In this document: positions 28,850-36,739 of the stretch, piece after piece | Layout of the letters: every line of letters starts with the position of its first letter | How positions within the stretch are numbered: the first letter of the stretch is position 1 | NCBI RefSeq assembly: GCF_002975405.1 | Contig: NZ_PCPS01000002.1 | Coordinates: forward strand, 62,001-126,000 | Length of the DNA stretch: 64,000 nucleotides | Source of the DNA: Arthrobacter sp. MYb229 | GTDB lineage: Bacteria; Actinomycetota; Actinomycetes; Actinomycetales; Micrococcaceae | Direction of reading: 5' to 3' | Notes under the pieces: generated by a model | What the model saw: the letters and a program-made list of their open reading frames with translations, nothing else | Told to the model about the DNA's origin: nothing | Databases searched by the model: none | Made by a program: the position numbers and the translations under genes

Positions 28850-29107
28850 GTGCCAGAGTCTAAGCCACGACGCAAGAACAAAACACAGTCCCAGCAGACA
28901 GCACAAGGCGCCCATGCGGTGGATAAGCCCATGCCTAGCTGGTACAAGCCAGTGATGTTCGGCTTGATGCTGCTGGGATTGGTTTGGATTATTGTTTATT
29001 ACATTTCGCAGACACTATTCCCAATCCCTAGCATTGGCGGTTGGAACATTGTCATCGGCTTTGGCATTGCCATGGTCGGCTTTTTCATGACGACTGGCTG
29101 GAAATAG
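28850..29107 (+). CDS. crgA: Cell division protein CrgA
   Basis: 85 aa from a GTG after GAGGGA. A basic cytoplasmic N-terminus (KPRRKNKTQ) precedes two membrane helices (VMFGLMLLGLVWIIVYYI and IVIGFGIAMVGFFMTTGW) joined by a short FPIPSIGGWN loop, the classic CrgA layout. It coordinates FtsZ-ring and PBP activity in actinobacteria. Divergent from the sortase gene, convergent with the SMR exporter gene. Confidence 0.95.
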   Translation: MPESKPRRKNKTQSQQTAQGAHAVDKPMPSWYKPVMFGLMLLGLVWIIVYYISQTLFPIPSIGGWNIVIGFGIAMVGFFMTTGWK

Positions 29108-29110
29108 CAT

Positions 29111-29428
29111 TTAGTGACTGACGGTTTTTAGGCCGATTACGCAGCCGATCAGCCCGACAATAAAGAACACTTTCAGCGCTGAGAATGCTTCTTGACCGGT
29201 CGCTATTGAATAGATGACAGTCAGAGAAGCCCCAATCCCCACCCAGACCGCATAAGCGGTTCCGGTGGGGATTTCTTTCATTGAGTAGGCTAGCCCGCCC
29301 ATTGAAATCACTAGCGCAGTGAAAAAGATAATTGTTGGGACGAGTTTTGTGAGCCCGGAGCTCATCCCCAATGCTGTAGCCCAAACCGCTTCAAAAAGCC
29401 CCGAGATCACGAGAATTAGCCAATACAT
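29111..29428 (-). CDS. SMR-family exporter, guanidinium-exporter (Gdx/SugE) type
   Basis: 105 aa, four membrane helices; the essential membrane Glu is at residue 13 (SGLFEAVWATALG). The TM4 and WVGIGA segments fit the SugE/Gdx branch more than QacE. The guanidine-III riboswitch directly upstream strongly supports guanidinium export as the function. SMR proteins work as dual-topology dimers by proton antiport. The ATG follows immediately after an SD-containing hairpin. Confidence 0.92.
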   Translation of the reverse strand: MYWLILVISGLFEAVWATALGMSSGLTKLVPTIIFFTALVISMGGLAYSMKEIPTGTAYAVWVGIGASLTVIYSIATGQEAFSALKVFFIVGLIGCVIGLKTVSH

Positions 29429-29446
29429 GCCAGTTACCTTACTGGC
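29429..29446 (-). promoter_or_regulatory. SD-sequestering hairpin before SMR exporter
   Basis: Read on the minus strand, GCCAGT-AAGGTA-ACTGGC forms a 6-bp perfect stem whose loop carries the only plausible ribosome site (AAGG), with ATG as the next bases. Its 5' arm shares bases with the 3' strand of the riboswitch pseudoknot (ACGGCC), so the two structures compete. Confidence 0.6.
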
Positions 29447-29486
29447 CGTCTTAGCTGTCGTTCCGGGTACGGCTCCCTCGTCCGGG
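29444..29486 (-). ncRNA. Guanidine-III (ykkC-III) riboswitch
   Basis: The 43-nt minus-strand sequence reads CCCGGACGAGGGAGCCGTAC then CCGGAACGACAGCTAAGACG and GCC. It matches the class III consensus: CCGGACGAG, a GCCGTACCCGG block, then AAGACGGC. P1 is CCGG/CCGG and the pseudoknot pairs GCCGT with ACGGC. It is placed immediately before an SMR exporter start codon, the classic context. Likely mechanism is translational, by releasing the SD hairpin when guanidinium binds (inference). Confidence 0.85.
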
Positions 29487-29510
29487 AGTGGGCTTGCTGC
29501 CGACTCCCCC

Positions 29511-30395
29511 TCAGATTAGCAAATCGAGCCTGTTTTGCTCTGCGGCGTTGAGCAATATGGACCCGAGCCGGTCAAGCGCAGGTGAATCCACCGACCAGCG
29601 CTGCCAGTACAAGGGGACGTCGATGAACCAACTATCGTCGAGTACCTTCAGCTCCGGCGCTAAGCACAATTGTTGCTCAGGCACCATTCCCCAACCCATG
29701 CCGGCGCGTATTGCATGGACAAACTGCGAAGAATCCGGGACGTAATAAATAGTTCCAGTAGGTCGCTTCTTTGAGCTGTCAATACGCTCAAGCATTTGGT
29801 GCTGGAGCGGGTCTTCTCGATCAAAAAGTACTATCGGCATTTGCGACAGATCCTGGGCAGTCCACGTGCTCAGTAAGTTTGGCGCGGCGACCGCACGGTA
29901 TCGCATAGCCCCCAGTCGTTGGACGGAACATCCCTGCGCTACTTCCGGGCTGTTAGTCACCACGCCACTGACCCGTCCGGTGCGTAGAAGTTCCATGGTG
30001 AGATTTTCATCGGTGCGTAGAATCTCGCAGCTAAGTTGCGGCCACCGAGTCAGTTCGGTGAATACGGGAGCAAACCAGGTCGCAAGAGAATCGGAATTTA
30101 CGCCGATCGAGAGCGTTATTTTGCCCTGTAGCGCCTCGTCTCGCATGAGTTCGTGGCTGAACTCTGTGCCCAACAAGGAAATCTGTCTAGCGTAGCGCAG
30201 AACTCTTGCGCCCTTCTCCGTTGGTTTCACTGGCCGACTGCGCACCAGCAATATTGAACCGAGTCGACTTTCCAAGGCTTTTATACGTTGGCTGATTGCG
30301 GACGGCGTCACACCAAGGTCGATAGAAGCATCGTCAAAGCTGCCTGAATCCACCACCGCAAGCAGAGTATCTAGGTGCTCGAGATCAAGATTCAC
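29511..30395 (-). CDS. lysG: LysR-family regulator of the LysG/ArgP type
   Basis: 294 aa from a GTG. The HTH is DDASIDLGVTPSAISQRIKAL, and the effector domain has the ArgP/LysG pattern (SIGVNSDSLATWFAPV, LRTDENLTMELLRTG). It is divergent from a lysE-type exporter, the conserved arrangement in which LysG with bound lysine or arginine activates lysE. A 15-bp ATTAG-N5-CTAAT palindrome at 30396-30410 abuts its start and is a candidate binding site. Confidence 0.9.
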   Translation of the reverse strand: MNLDLEHLDTLLAVVDSGSFDDASIDLGVTPSAISQRIKALESRLGSILLVRSRPVKPTEKGARVLRYARQISLLGTEFSHELMRDEALQGKITLSIGVNSDSLATWFAPVFTELTRWPQLSCEILRTDENLTMELLRTGRVSGVVTNSPEVAQGCSVQRLGAMRYRAVAAPNLLSTWTAQDLSQMPIVLFDREDPLQHQMLERIDSSKKRPTGTIYYVPDSSQFVHAIRAGMGWGMVPEQQLCLAPELKVLDDSWFIDVPLYWQRWSVDSPALDRLGSILLNAAEQNRLDLLI

Positions 30396-30410
30396 ATTAG
30401 AAATACTAAT
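30396..30410. promoter_or_regulatory. Candidate LysG binding palindrome
   Basis: ATTAG-AAATA-CTAAT, a perfect 5-bp inverted repeat with 5-bp spacer (fits the T-N11-A LysR box), in the 71-bp lysG-lysE divergent space. A T-rich tract follows toward lysE. Confidence 0.45.
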
Positions 30411-30466
30411 GCAGCATCAGTTTTTTAAGTTCGACAGCGAAGAAGAGTTTCTTTTACGGTTACCCC

Positions 30467-31081
30467 ATGATCCACACGTCAGCAATCCTCGGCTTCTCCA
30501 CAGGGCTTTCGCTAATCATTGCCATCGGAGCGCAGAACGCCTTTCTTCTTCGCCAAGGAATCAGACGAGAACACGTACTACTGACGGTATGCATCTTCGC
30601 TCTGTCAGACATTTTGTTGATCCTTGCAGGCGTGTCCGGAATCGGGGCCATCATTGAGCGCGCACCATGGATTCTCACTTATGCGAGGGTAGGAGGGTTC
30701 ATCTTCCTTGCTTGCTATGCAATTTTCGCGTTGCGTCGGGCAATTTCTCCGGGTGTTCTGAGTACATCGAACTCATCGGAGCCGACCGCCAGGATTTCCG
30801 TCGCACTAGCCACGTTGGCGTTGACTTGGCTTAATCCGCATGTCTATGTGGATACCGTGCTGCTGCTAGGCTCGGTGGCGGTAACGCAGGCCGAAGGGAA
30901 ATGGCACTTCGCCGGTGGTGCGATAGCCGCCAGCATTACCTGGTTCGTCGCGCTTGGCTACGCCTCAAGGTTCTTAGCGCGAGTGTTCTCCAGCGCCAAG
31001 TCTTGGCGCGTTCTTGACGGGATCATCTGCGTTTTCATGGCCATTTTTGCCGTCTTGCTAGTACTACCGCTTTTTGGCTAG
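30467..31081 (+). CDS. lysE: LysE/ArgO-family amino acid exporter
   Basis: 204 aa, about six membrane helices. The family signature is at the N-terminus: FSTGLSLIIAIGAQNAFLLR, then RREHVLL and a central LTWLNPHVYVDTVLLLGS. It exports L-lysine/L-arginine to prevent toxic accumulation. The adjacent divergent lysG supports inducer-dependent expression. It is followed by a 494-bp convergent intergenic region packed with DnaA boxes. Confidence 0.94.
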   Translation: MIHTSAILGFSTGLSLIIAIGAQNAFLLRQGIRREHVLLTVCIFALSDILLILAGVSGIGAIIERAPWILTYARVGGFIFLACYAIFALRRAISPGVLSTSNSSEPTARISVALATLALTWLNPHVYVDTVLLLGSVAVTQAEGKWHFAGGAIAASITWFVALGYASRFLARVFSSAKSWRVLDGIICVFMAIFAVLLVLPLFG

Positions 31082-31575
31082 GCACGTCAGATATCCACAG
31101 TATTAACAGCTTATCCACACACCCTGTGGAGAACAGTCACGCTTACTTGTTCACAACTTTATCCACAGGTGGGGATAACACTGCGACTACATGTACAAAT
31201 CAAGGAAAAGGCCTACTCATGGCCGAATAAAGACTGTGGAATCACATGCTTGTAAGTTATTAACACTGTGGATTACTCGTGTGGACATCTTGCCCGTATC
31301 GGCAATGTCCCCAAAATTGGCCGATTCGCTTAAAGATTCGAACAAGCGATCGCACCCCCTATGCACCTTCGTAATATTGCTATCTACAGGCCCTGTTTAA
31401 AAGTTATCCACAAATGTGGGTAAAGCTGTGCGTATTCAATACCTCGGATGGCATATCCGCGGAAGTTCAGTGGTTTCGGGGGAGGGGGATTGACCTCTAA
31501 GGGTGAGTTACACGGGTGTAAGTTATTAACAGTGTGGATAAATTGTGTGGATAACTCGGGTCTAGAGAATTCGAA
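31082..31575. other. DnaA-box cluster in a convergent intergenic region (secondary origin or DnaA-titration site)
   Basis: No gene. Five perfect TTATCCACA boxes: 31111-31119, 31159-31167 and 31404-31412 on +, 31533-31541 and 31546-31554 on -. One-mismatch boxes: 31091-31099, 31125-31133, 31170-31178, 31267-31275 and 31415-31423. Several A/T-rich runs (TTATTAACA) are interspersed. Both flanking genes end here, so promoter control is not an obvious explanation. It has more perfect boxes than the dnaA-dnaN or dnaA-rpmH gaps. Roles to consider are a datA/DARS-like DnaA reservoir or a part of a split origin. Confidence 0.75.
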
Positions 31576-32430
31576 CTAGCCCATCGGCCATTTGACCGCT
31601 GCCGCGGAAAGATATATCGCCAAGGCAACAAGTATCGTCATAATCCCCAACAACGTGAACTGAATCTTCGAACGTTGTGGATTACGAGGCACCAGAACGA
31701 TGCAGGCGGCAGCTAGCGCGCCAATCACGGCGCCACCTAAGTGTCCTTGCCAGGAGATCCCCGATACGACGAAGCCGAGCACAACATTTAGCGCCAGCAC
31801 GATACCCATTTGGCGCAGGACTTGCTTGTTGGTACGGAAGACGACGAAGAGAGAAAGGAAAAGTCCCGCCAATGCGCCCGAAGCACCCAAGGTGGCACTC
31901 AGCGCGGGGCTAAGCAACAAGATCCCCAGTGAGCCGCCTAAAGCGCTGAGCAGATACAACCAGCCGAAGCGGGCCCGCCCCAAGCGAGGCTCTAGGAATA
32001 CACCACAGAGGTAAACTCCGTACATGTTCATTGCTAGGTGGAAAATGGAACCAGTTGAGTGAGCAAATGCGCTAGTGATCAGGCGCCAGGGTTCCCAACC
32101 AGCCAGCGCCGGCACCAGCACCATACTCTCGGTGGTTCCCGGGATGACCCACTGGGCAATATAGGCCACGACGTTGAGTGCGATCAACGAATAAGTGATA
32201 ATCGGGGCGCCTTGGCGTGCTCGTGCGCCGAATTCGGTGCGCTGTGTAGGAATGTTCCTGTTTGCTTCGTTGACGCATTCCACGCACTGTACTCCGACCG
32301 GCGCAGGAACCTGACAGCGTGGGCACACCGGGCGACCACAGCGGGTGCATGACACATATGAGATCGTTTCGGGGTGCCTAAAACAGGTGGGGGCGGTTTG
32401 GCCCGCGGGAGTCACTTGACCGTAAGACAT
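31576..32430 (-). CDS. Rhomboid-family intramembrane serine protease with N-terminal zinc-ribbon-like segment
   Basis: 284 aa. Residues about 15-55 contain four or more Cys (CFRHPET, CTRCGRPVCPRC, CVEC), a B-box/zinc-finger-like module. Then six to seven helices with catalytic Ser in LGASGALAG and His in WQGHLGGAV; the HLAMNMYGVYLCG loop is the rhomboid GxxxN region. Cleaves membrane proteins within the bilayer. It lies between ppiA and the origin-type repeat cluster. Confidence 0.94.
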   Translation of the reverse strand: MSYGQVTPAGQTAPTCFRHPETISYVSCTRCGRPVCPRCQVPAPVGVQCVECVNEANRNIPTQRTEFGARARQGAPIITYSLIALNVVAYIAQWVIPGTTESMVLVPALAGWEPWRLITSAFAHSTGSIFHLAMNMYGVYLCGVFLEPRLGRARFGWLYLLSALGGSLGILLLSPALSATLGASGALAGLFLSLFVVFRTNKQVLRQMGIVLALNVVLGFVVSGISWQGHLGGAVIGALAAACIVLVPRNPQRSKIQFTLLGIMTILVALAIYLSAAAVKWPMG

Positions 32431-32472
32431 CTATTTCAACCTTGATCTCATTAGCGCGTTTATCTGTTAAAT

Positions 32473-32517
32473 ACGTCGGCTCCGGCGACTCCACTAGGGA
32501 ATCACCGGAGCCGACGT
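32473..32517 (-). terminator. Terminator after cyclophilin gene
   Basis: 13-bp perfect stem (ACGTCGGCTCCGG and complement) 14 bp past the stop. On the minus strand it continues TATTTAAC, a moderate U tract. Confidence 0.7.
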
Positions 32518-32531
32518 CGGTAAAGAGGGTG

Positions 32532-33077
32532 TTACAGGGTCTCGATATCTACCGAGTTGATAACAACATCTTCCGCTGGCTTGTCACGGCCGTCAGTGGC
32601 AACTGCGTTCAGCGCGTCGACGATCTTGCGTGATTCGGCTTCGGTCACTTCACCGAAAATGGTGTGCTTGCCCTGCAACCATGCGGTTGGGACGGTGGTG
32701 ATGAAGAACTGGGAACCGTTGGTTCCACGGCCCATGCGGATACCGGCATTTGCCATGGCTAGCTTGTATGGCTCGTTGAAGTTCAGTTCTGGGTGGATCT
32801 CGTCATCGAACTGGTAGCCTGGGCCGCCGAAGCCCTGACCCAGTGGGTCGCCACCCTGAATCATGAAGTCCGAGATGATGCGGTGGAAGATGGTCCCGCT
32901 GTATAGCGGGGTGTTGGTCTTCTTGTCACCGGATTCTGGATGTACCCATTCCTGCTCACCGGTCGACAAGCCAACGAAGTTCTTTACGGTCTTCGGGGCG
33001 TGGTTGCCGAAAAGATCGACGACGATGTCGCCCAAAGTAGTGTGAATCGTGGCTTTATGCGTTGCGTTTGCGGTCAT
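32532..33077 (-). CDS. ppiA: Peptidyl-prolyl cis-trans isomerase, cyclophilin type
   Basis: 181 aa. The cyclophilin core is complete: FHRIISDFMIQGGDP (catalytic Arg in FHR), GTNGSQFFIT, and LQGKHTIFGEV with the cyclosporin-site Trp replaced by Leu or absent. No signal peptide, so cytosolic. This gene between rhomboid and the gyrA region is conserved across actinobacteria. Start ATG at 33077. Confidence 0.95.
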   Translation of the reverse strand: MTANATHKATIHTTLGDIVVDLFGNHAPKTVKNFVGLSTGEQEWVHPESGDKKTNTPLYSGTIFHRIISDFMIQGGDPLGQGFGGPGYQFDDEIHPELNFNEPYKLAMANAGIRMGRGTNGSQFFITTVPTAWLQGKHTIFGEVTEAESRKIVDALNAVATDGRDKPAEDVVINSVDIETL

Positions 33078-33245
33078 GGCTTTATTCTCCCATGAGTAGG
33101 GGCGAGGCCGCCAAAGCTGGGGTACGCGTTGAGTGAAACATTTGCGCGATTATCCGAGCGCGTCTGTTGAACACTGGCCTCGCATCAGCTAACTGCCTAG
33201 TCTGGACGTAGCTGGTAACGAAAATTGATTCATTAGGGAGTAACC

Positions 33246-33449
33246 ATGAGCAAGAAAAGTGCAGCAGGAAAACTTTTGGCATTCGGCGTGTTCGTCGGAC
33301 TCGTGGCCTTAGGCGTAGCCATGTGGAAGGCTTCAAGGCCGGTTGAGGACCCTTGGGAAAACGAACCAAAAATCGCAGAGCCGCAGCAACCTGTTGAATC
33401 TCGCGAAGCGAATGTCGCCGAAGTCCAAAATCTTATCTCCGAGGACTAA
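33246..33449 (+). CDS. Small single-pass membrane protein, unknown function
   Basis: 67 aa from an ATG preceded by TTAGGGAG. Basic N-terminus (MSKKSAAGK), one helix (LLAFGVFVGLVALGVAMW), then an acidic, Pro/Gln-rich exterior or cytoplasmic tail. The size and position near ppiA recall the small membrane proteins (CwsA-like) of this locus, but I see no sequence support for that. It overlaps the convergent transporter gene by 4 bp. Confidence 0.7.
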   Translation: MSKKSAAGKLLAFGVFVGLVALGVAMWKASRPVEDPWENEPKIAEPQQPVESREANVAEVQNLISED

Positions 33450-34315
33450 ACCTCAAGTTTGGGCTTCGCCTGCCCACGCACTACTAGAACAAGTCCCACC
33501 AGAATAATCCCTAAACCCAGATAGGTCCCGACAGGAACCACCTGACCTAGGAGCAAAGCCGCGAGCAGGGCAGCGCCTGGAATCTCCAACAAGATCAAGG
33601 TCGAAACCGTCAACGGACCGAGAACACTCAACAAATGGTTCATCGCTGTATGCCCAAATAACTGTGCGCACACCGTCAGCAAGATGATCCCCAGCCAACC
33701 CCAGGCATCAAATCCCCAGAGCGGTTGGCCTGTAAACAAGCACATCAGTAGCAGCAAGATCGCGGTGACCGCATAGCAGATCGAGGTGTACCTGGACGTC
33801 GTCATGGTGCGCCGTGCCGCTGCGCCGGCGAAGGTATAAATAGCTGCAAGGATGCCACCGGCCAGTGCTAAGAGGTCTCCGAAGAATGCGGTGCGCCCCT
33901 GCCCCAAGTCGAATCCGGTGATCGTCACTACTCCTAGAATCGCGACGCTCATACCGATAATTACCGGGGAGCGGTAGCGAACTCCGCGCAGGGATTGAAA
34001 CAAAGCTATCCAAACGCCCTGAATGCAAACTAGGGCGGTTGCCGCTGCGACGCTGGTCATTCGGACGGCAAACATGAAACACACAAAGTGCAGGGCAAGC
34101 GCGCCGCCGGCCACGAGAAGATAAAACCATTCGCGGCGAGTGAATTGCAGGTACGCCCGAGGATTCTTCCTGATGGAAGGTGCGGCAAGAATGAGGGCCG
34201 CTGCCGCATTGCGCCAGAAGGCCATGGACATCACCGGGACGCTGGGAAATGCCGCGATGATGGGGCCAGATGCTGAAATGCCGAGTATTCCCACCGCGGC
34301 CAATAAGAACGTCAC
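33446..34315 (-). CDS. DMT-superfamily (EamA) transporter
   Basis: 289 aa from a GTG, about ten membrane helices in two EamA repeats. The first helix starts near the N-terminus (LLAAVGILGISASGPIIAAF), and the second repeat includes FGHTAMNHLLSVLGPLTVST followed by LLEIPGAALLAALLLGQ. Probable exporter of small metabolites; substrate unknown. Confidence 0.9.
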   Translation of the reverse strand: MTFLLAAVGILGISASGPIIAAFPSVPVMSMAFWRNAAAALILAAPSIRKNPRAYLQFTRREWFYLLVAGGALALHFVCFMFAVRMTSVAAATALVCIQGVWIALFQSLRGVRYRSPVIIGMSVAILGVVTITGFDLGQGRTAFFGDLLALAGGILAAIYTFAGAAARRTMTTSRYTSICYAVTAILLLLMCLFTGQPLWGFDAWGWLGIILLTVCAQLFGHTAMNHLLSVLGPLTVSTLILLEIPGAALLAALLLGQVVPVGTYLGLGIILVGLVLVVRGQAKPKLEV

Positions 34316-34439
34316 CCGGCTAAGTTTACAAGTTTGGGGTCACTGCCTTGAACCGTGACTGAAGCCAGCCCGCAATGATTCGTATTCATATATACGGATT
34401 TATGCATACACGCAAATCAAATGCCCATATATCGATTTA

Positions 34440-35165
34440 TTCGCCCCTCATAAGAAGCAAATATGCCGCCATCGAAGACCCAATAATTTGCGCCACACTG
34501 AAAATACCGCGCCGGGAATTCTGGATTCCAAGGCGGTAGTCGGACTGATTGCTTCGGGTCCCTCTAGCAATTCAGCAATCCCTTAGCCAACGGCCAGCCC
34601 CAAGCAGTTGTGCACAATCCCCGTGAACAAGACTAATAAGCCAGCGACTCGGATAGGTCCAGCACATAGGGCGACGATAATCGGGGCGGCAAAGGAAATG
34701 GCGAAACATGAAATCCGTGGCAAGCGGGCAGCCTCACTGGAACTGGCTTATGCAAGAACATCCGAAGCAGCAGGCCGAAGGTCACCGGGATCGGTACGAT
34801 CCTAACGACGGTTCTGGCCATCATGCCAGGGACTACCGGCAGGTGCTGTCCGGCGAACCAGCTGGCTACATTTGTCATCGCCACCGGCCAACCAAGCAAT
34901 GGCACCACCGGAAGCGGCGATTCGAATTCCAAAGCGAAGTCAGGAAGTGACAAGGAGCGACCCTGCGGAACATGTTGGCCATGAGCAGCGGATTGATCCA
35001 CAAATTCAATTCGAGCAAGCACCCGGGGAAACCGGCCGCCTAAGCCGCCATGCCGAAGGAGTATCGGGAAACGCGAAACCGCGAGTCGAGAGTCTCGAGC
35101 TACTTTCTGTTCACCTCCAGGATCCATGTTCGGCGGCTGCTTAGGTAGAGACACCTTCGATATTT
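34440..35165 (-). pseudogene. Decayed BASS-family (bile acid:sodium symporter-like) transporter gene
   Basis: Minus-strand fragments in several frames line up in order with the BASS/SBF family: GRSLSLPDFALEF (the GLTLTxxDF region), AMTNVASWFAGQHLPV, VVRIVPIPVTFGLLLRMF (family PVxxGLLLR), VLFTGIVHNCLGLAVG followed by a stop (HNxLG motif), YRLGIQNS (GMQNS motif), GAVFSVW and then IIGSSMAAYL in another frame (FSxWHNxxGSxxA). At least one in-frame stop and several frameshifts break it, and the usual N-terminal helices are not recognisable. Found by eye; no alignment was run. Confidence 0.72.
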
Positions 35166-35210
35166 TTTCGGGGATATGACTCCCTGGCGAATGGCCGAAG
35201 CTAGAAGTTA

Positions 35211-36410
35211 ATGAACGCTGTAGGGCACGTTAAGCTCGGCGTTACCCCGAAACCGCAGTATGGAGATGTGAAGGTTGCTATCGTTGCTGAATCGTTCCTG
35301 CCCCACGTCAATGGGGTCACCAACTCGGTCCTAAGGACCCTCGATCATTTGGCCCTCACCGGCCATAGCGCGGTGGTTATCACCCCGGCGGGCTCACTGT
35401 CCGGTGAGCTCAAGGGCCATAGCGTGCCACGGACGTACAAGGGATTTCCGGTAATCACCGTCCCTTCAGTAGCCATGGTCAGATATCCAGAAGTGCGCTT
35501 AGCCGCCGGAGGCTCAGGCCGGCTCAAGAAAATTCTGGCCAAGGAAGCTCCCGACGTAGTTCACCTGGCAAGTCCTTTCCTCCTGGGCTGGCGTGCTTTG
35601 CGCGCCGCGCAGGAATTGGATATCCCGACGCTGGCGATGTATCAAACCGAAGTGCCGACCTACGCGGCTCGTTATAAGATGCCATGGCTCACCGAGAGGC
35701 TCTGGGAACACGTCAGAGCCATTCACACGGCCGCGGACCTCACGCTGGTGCCAAGTTCCTTTTCTCGGCGTCAGCTCGAATCTCTGGGCGTCACACGGCT
35801 CGCGTGGGGGCGCAGGGGAGTAGACACCGTTCAGTTCACACCAGAGCGTCGCGATATTAAGTTCCGTACGGCTATCGCACCCAATGGTGAACGCATCATT
35901 GGCTATGTGGGTCGCCTGGCCGCAGAGAAGCAGGTGGCAGATCTTCGAGTGCTCAATTCGCTGCCGAACACCCGAATCGTGGTGGTTGGTTCCGGGCCTT
36001 TGGAAGACGAACTACGCAACGCGTTGCCCGATGCCCACTTCACCGGCTTCCTCTCGGGTACCCGTTTAGCGGAAGTCATTGCATCCTTTGATGTGTTCGT
36101 TCATCCGGGCGCCTCGGAAACTTTCTGCCAAACCATCCAAGAAGCCATGGCTTGCGCTGTGCCGGTCGTAGCGGTGGGCAGGGGAGGGCCACTGGATTTA
36201 GTGGATTCCTCGCGCACAGGGTGGCTTTACGCCCCGGGAGATCTCAATGAGCTTCGCGCCCGGGTGAGCGACCTGATTTACGATGATGCCAAGCGGCTGG
36301 CATTTGCTCGAACCGCCTATCTGAGCGTGCAAGAGCGCACGTGGTTCAGTATCGGTGAACAATTGCTCGGCCATTACAAGAATGTGATGCGTGCTCGCGT
36401 CAGCCAGTAG
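35211..36410 (+). CDS. GT4-family glycosyltransferase (GDP-mannose-dependent type)
   Basis: 399 aa. The N-terminal domain begins VAIVAESFLPHVNGVTNSVL (acceptor loop GVTNS), and the C-terminal GT-B domain has YVGRLAAEKQ, the VHPGASETFCQTIQEAMACA nucleotide-sugar site (EX7E) and VAVGRGGPLDLV. It resembles the PimB/MgtA mannosyltransferases that build phosphatidylinositol mannosides or glycolipids in actinobacteria. A GTG at 35268, after GGAG, is an alternative start removing 19 residues. Monocistronic, with a strong hairpin behind it. Confidence 0.9.
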   Translation: MNAVGHVKLGVTPKPQYGDVKVAIVAESFLPHVNGVTNSVLRTLDHLALTGHSAVVITPAGSLSGELKGHSVPRTYKGFPVITVPSVAMVRYPEVRLAAGGSGRLKKILAKEAPDVVHLASPFLLGWRALRAAQELDIPTLAMYQTEVPTYAARYKMPWLTERLWEHVRAIHTAADLTLVPSSFSRRQLESLGVTRLAWGRRGVDTVQFTPERRDIKFRTAIAPNGERIIGYVGRLAAEKQVADLRVLNSLPNTRIVVVGSGPLEDELRNALPDAHFTGFLSGTRLAEVIASFDVFVHPGASETFCQTIQEAMACAVPVVAVGRGGPLDLVDSSRTGWLYAPGDLNELRARVSDLIYDDAKRLAFARTAYLSVQERTWFSIGEQLLGHYKNVMRARVSQ

Positions 36411-36445
36411 TCGCATCGTTTGTTTCGTGGCTCTTGGGTAAAGCG

Positions 36446-36478
36446 AAAGGGCGGAAAGCTGATTGCTTTCCGCCCTTT
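36446..36478. terminator. Bidirectional terminator between glycosyltransferase and tRNA-Ala
   Basis: Perfect 14-bp stem (AAAGGGCGGAAAGC and complement), 5-nt loop, T run on the plus side and A run (T on minus) on the other. It serves the glycosyltransferase gene on + and the first tRNA-Ala on -. Confidence 0.85.
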
Positions 36479-36486
36479 TCATTCTG

Positions 36487-36559
36487 TGGAGCCTAGGAGA
36501 TTCGAACTCCTGACATCCTGCTTGCAAAGCAGGCGCTCTACCAACTGAGCTAAGGCCCC
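36487..36559 (-). tRNA. tRNA-Ala (anticodon TGC), copy 1
   Basis: 73 nt. Acceptor GGGGCCT pairs with AGGCTCC, including the G3:U70 identity pair of tRNA-Ala. The anticodon loop is TTTGCAA and the T loop GTTCGAATC. Identical in sequence to the copy at 36659-36731. CCA not encoded. Confidence 0.95.
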
Positions 36560-36620
36560 GTATTCTATTATCGAAAGATTTTCACTTTCCGAGGAATCCA
36601 CACCTCGTCTTTGGAAAAGA

Positions 36621-36650
36621 ATTGGCGGAAAGCTTCTGCTTTCCGCCAAT
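36621..36650 (-). terminator. Terminator between the two tRNA-Ala genes
   Basis: Perfect 13-bp stem (ATTGGCGGAAAGC and complement) with a 4-nt TTCT loop, followed on the minus strand by TCTTTT. The stem shares GGCGGAAAGC with the hairpin at 36446-36478, indicating that a tRNA-plus-terminator unit was duplicated. Confidence 0.85.
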
Positions 36651-36658
36651 CTAACCTG

Positions 36659-36731
36659 TGGAGCCTAGGAGATTCGAACTCCTGACATCCTGCTTGCAAA
36701 GCAGGCGCTCTACCAACTGAGCTAAGGCCCC
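36659..36731 (-). tRNA. tRNA-Ala (anticodon TGC), copy 2
   Basis: Same 73-nt sequence as copy 1, with the G3:U70 pair and TGC anticodon. The two lie 99 bp apart, head to tail, on the minus strand, downstream of the DLW-39 gene and tRNA-Ile. Confidence 0.95.
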
Positions 36732-36739
36732 GAAAAGCG

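Noticed and set aside
31195-31400. Small plus-strand frame inside the DnaA-box cluster
   Set aside because: Composed of the box-rich repeat itself, without ribosome site or protein-like character.
34633-35154. 173-codon minus-strand frame as an intact gene
   Set aside because: It captures only one frame of the decayed BASS-family gene; the remaining motifs are in other frames beyond its stop.
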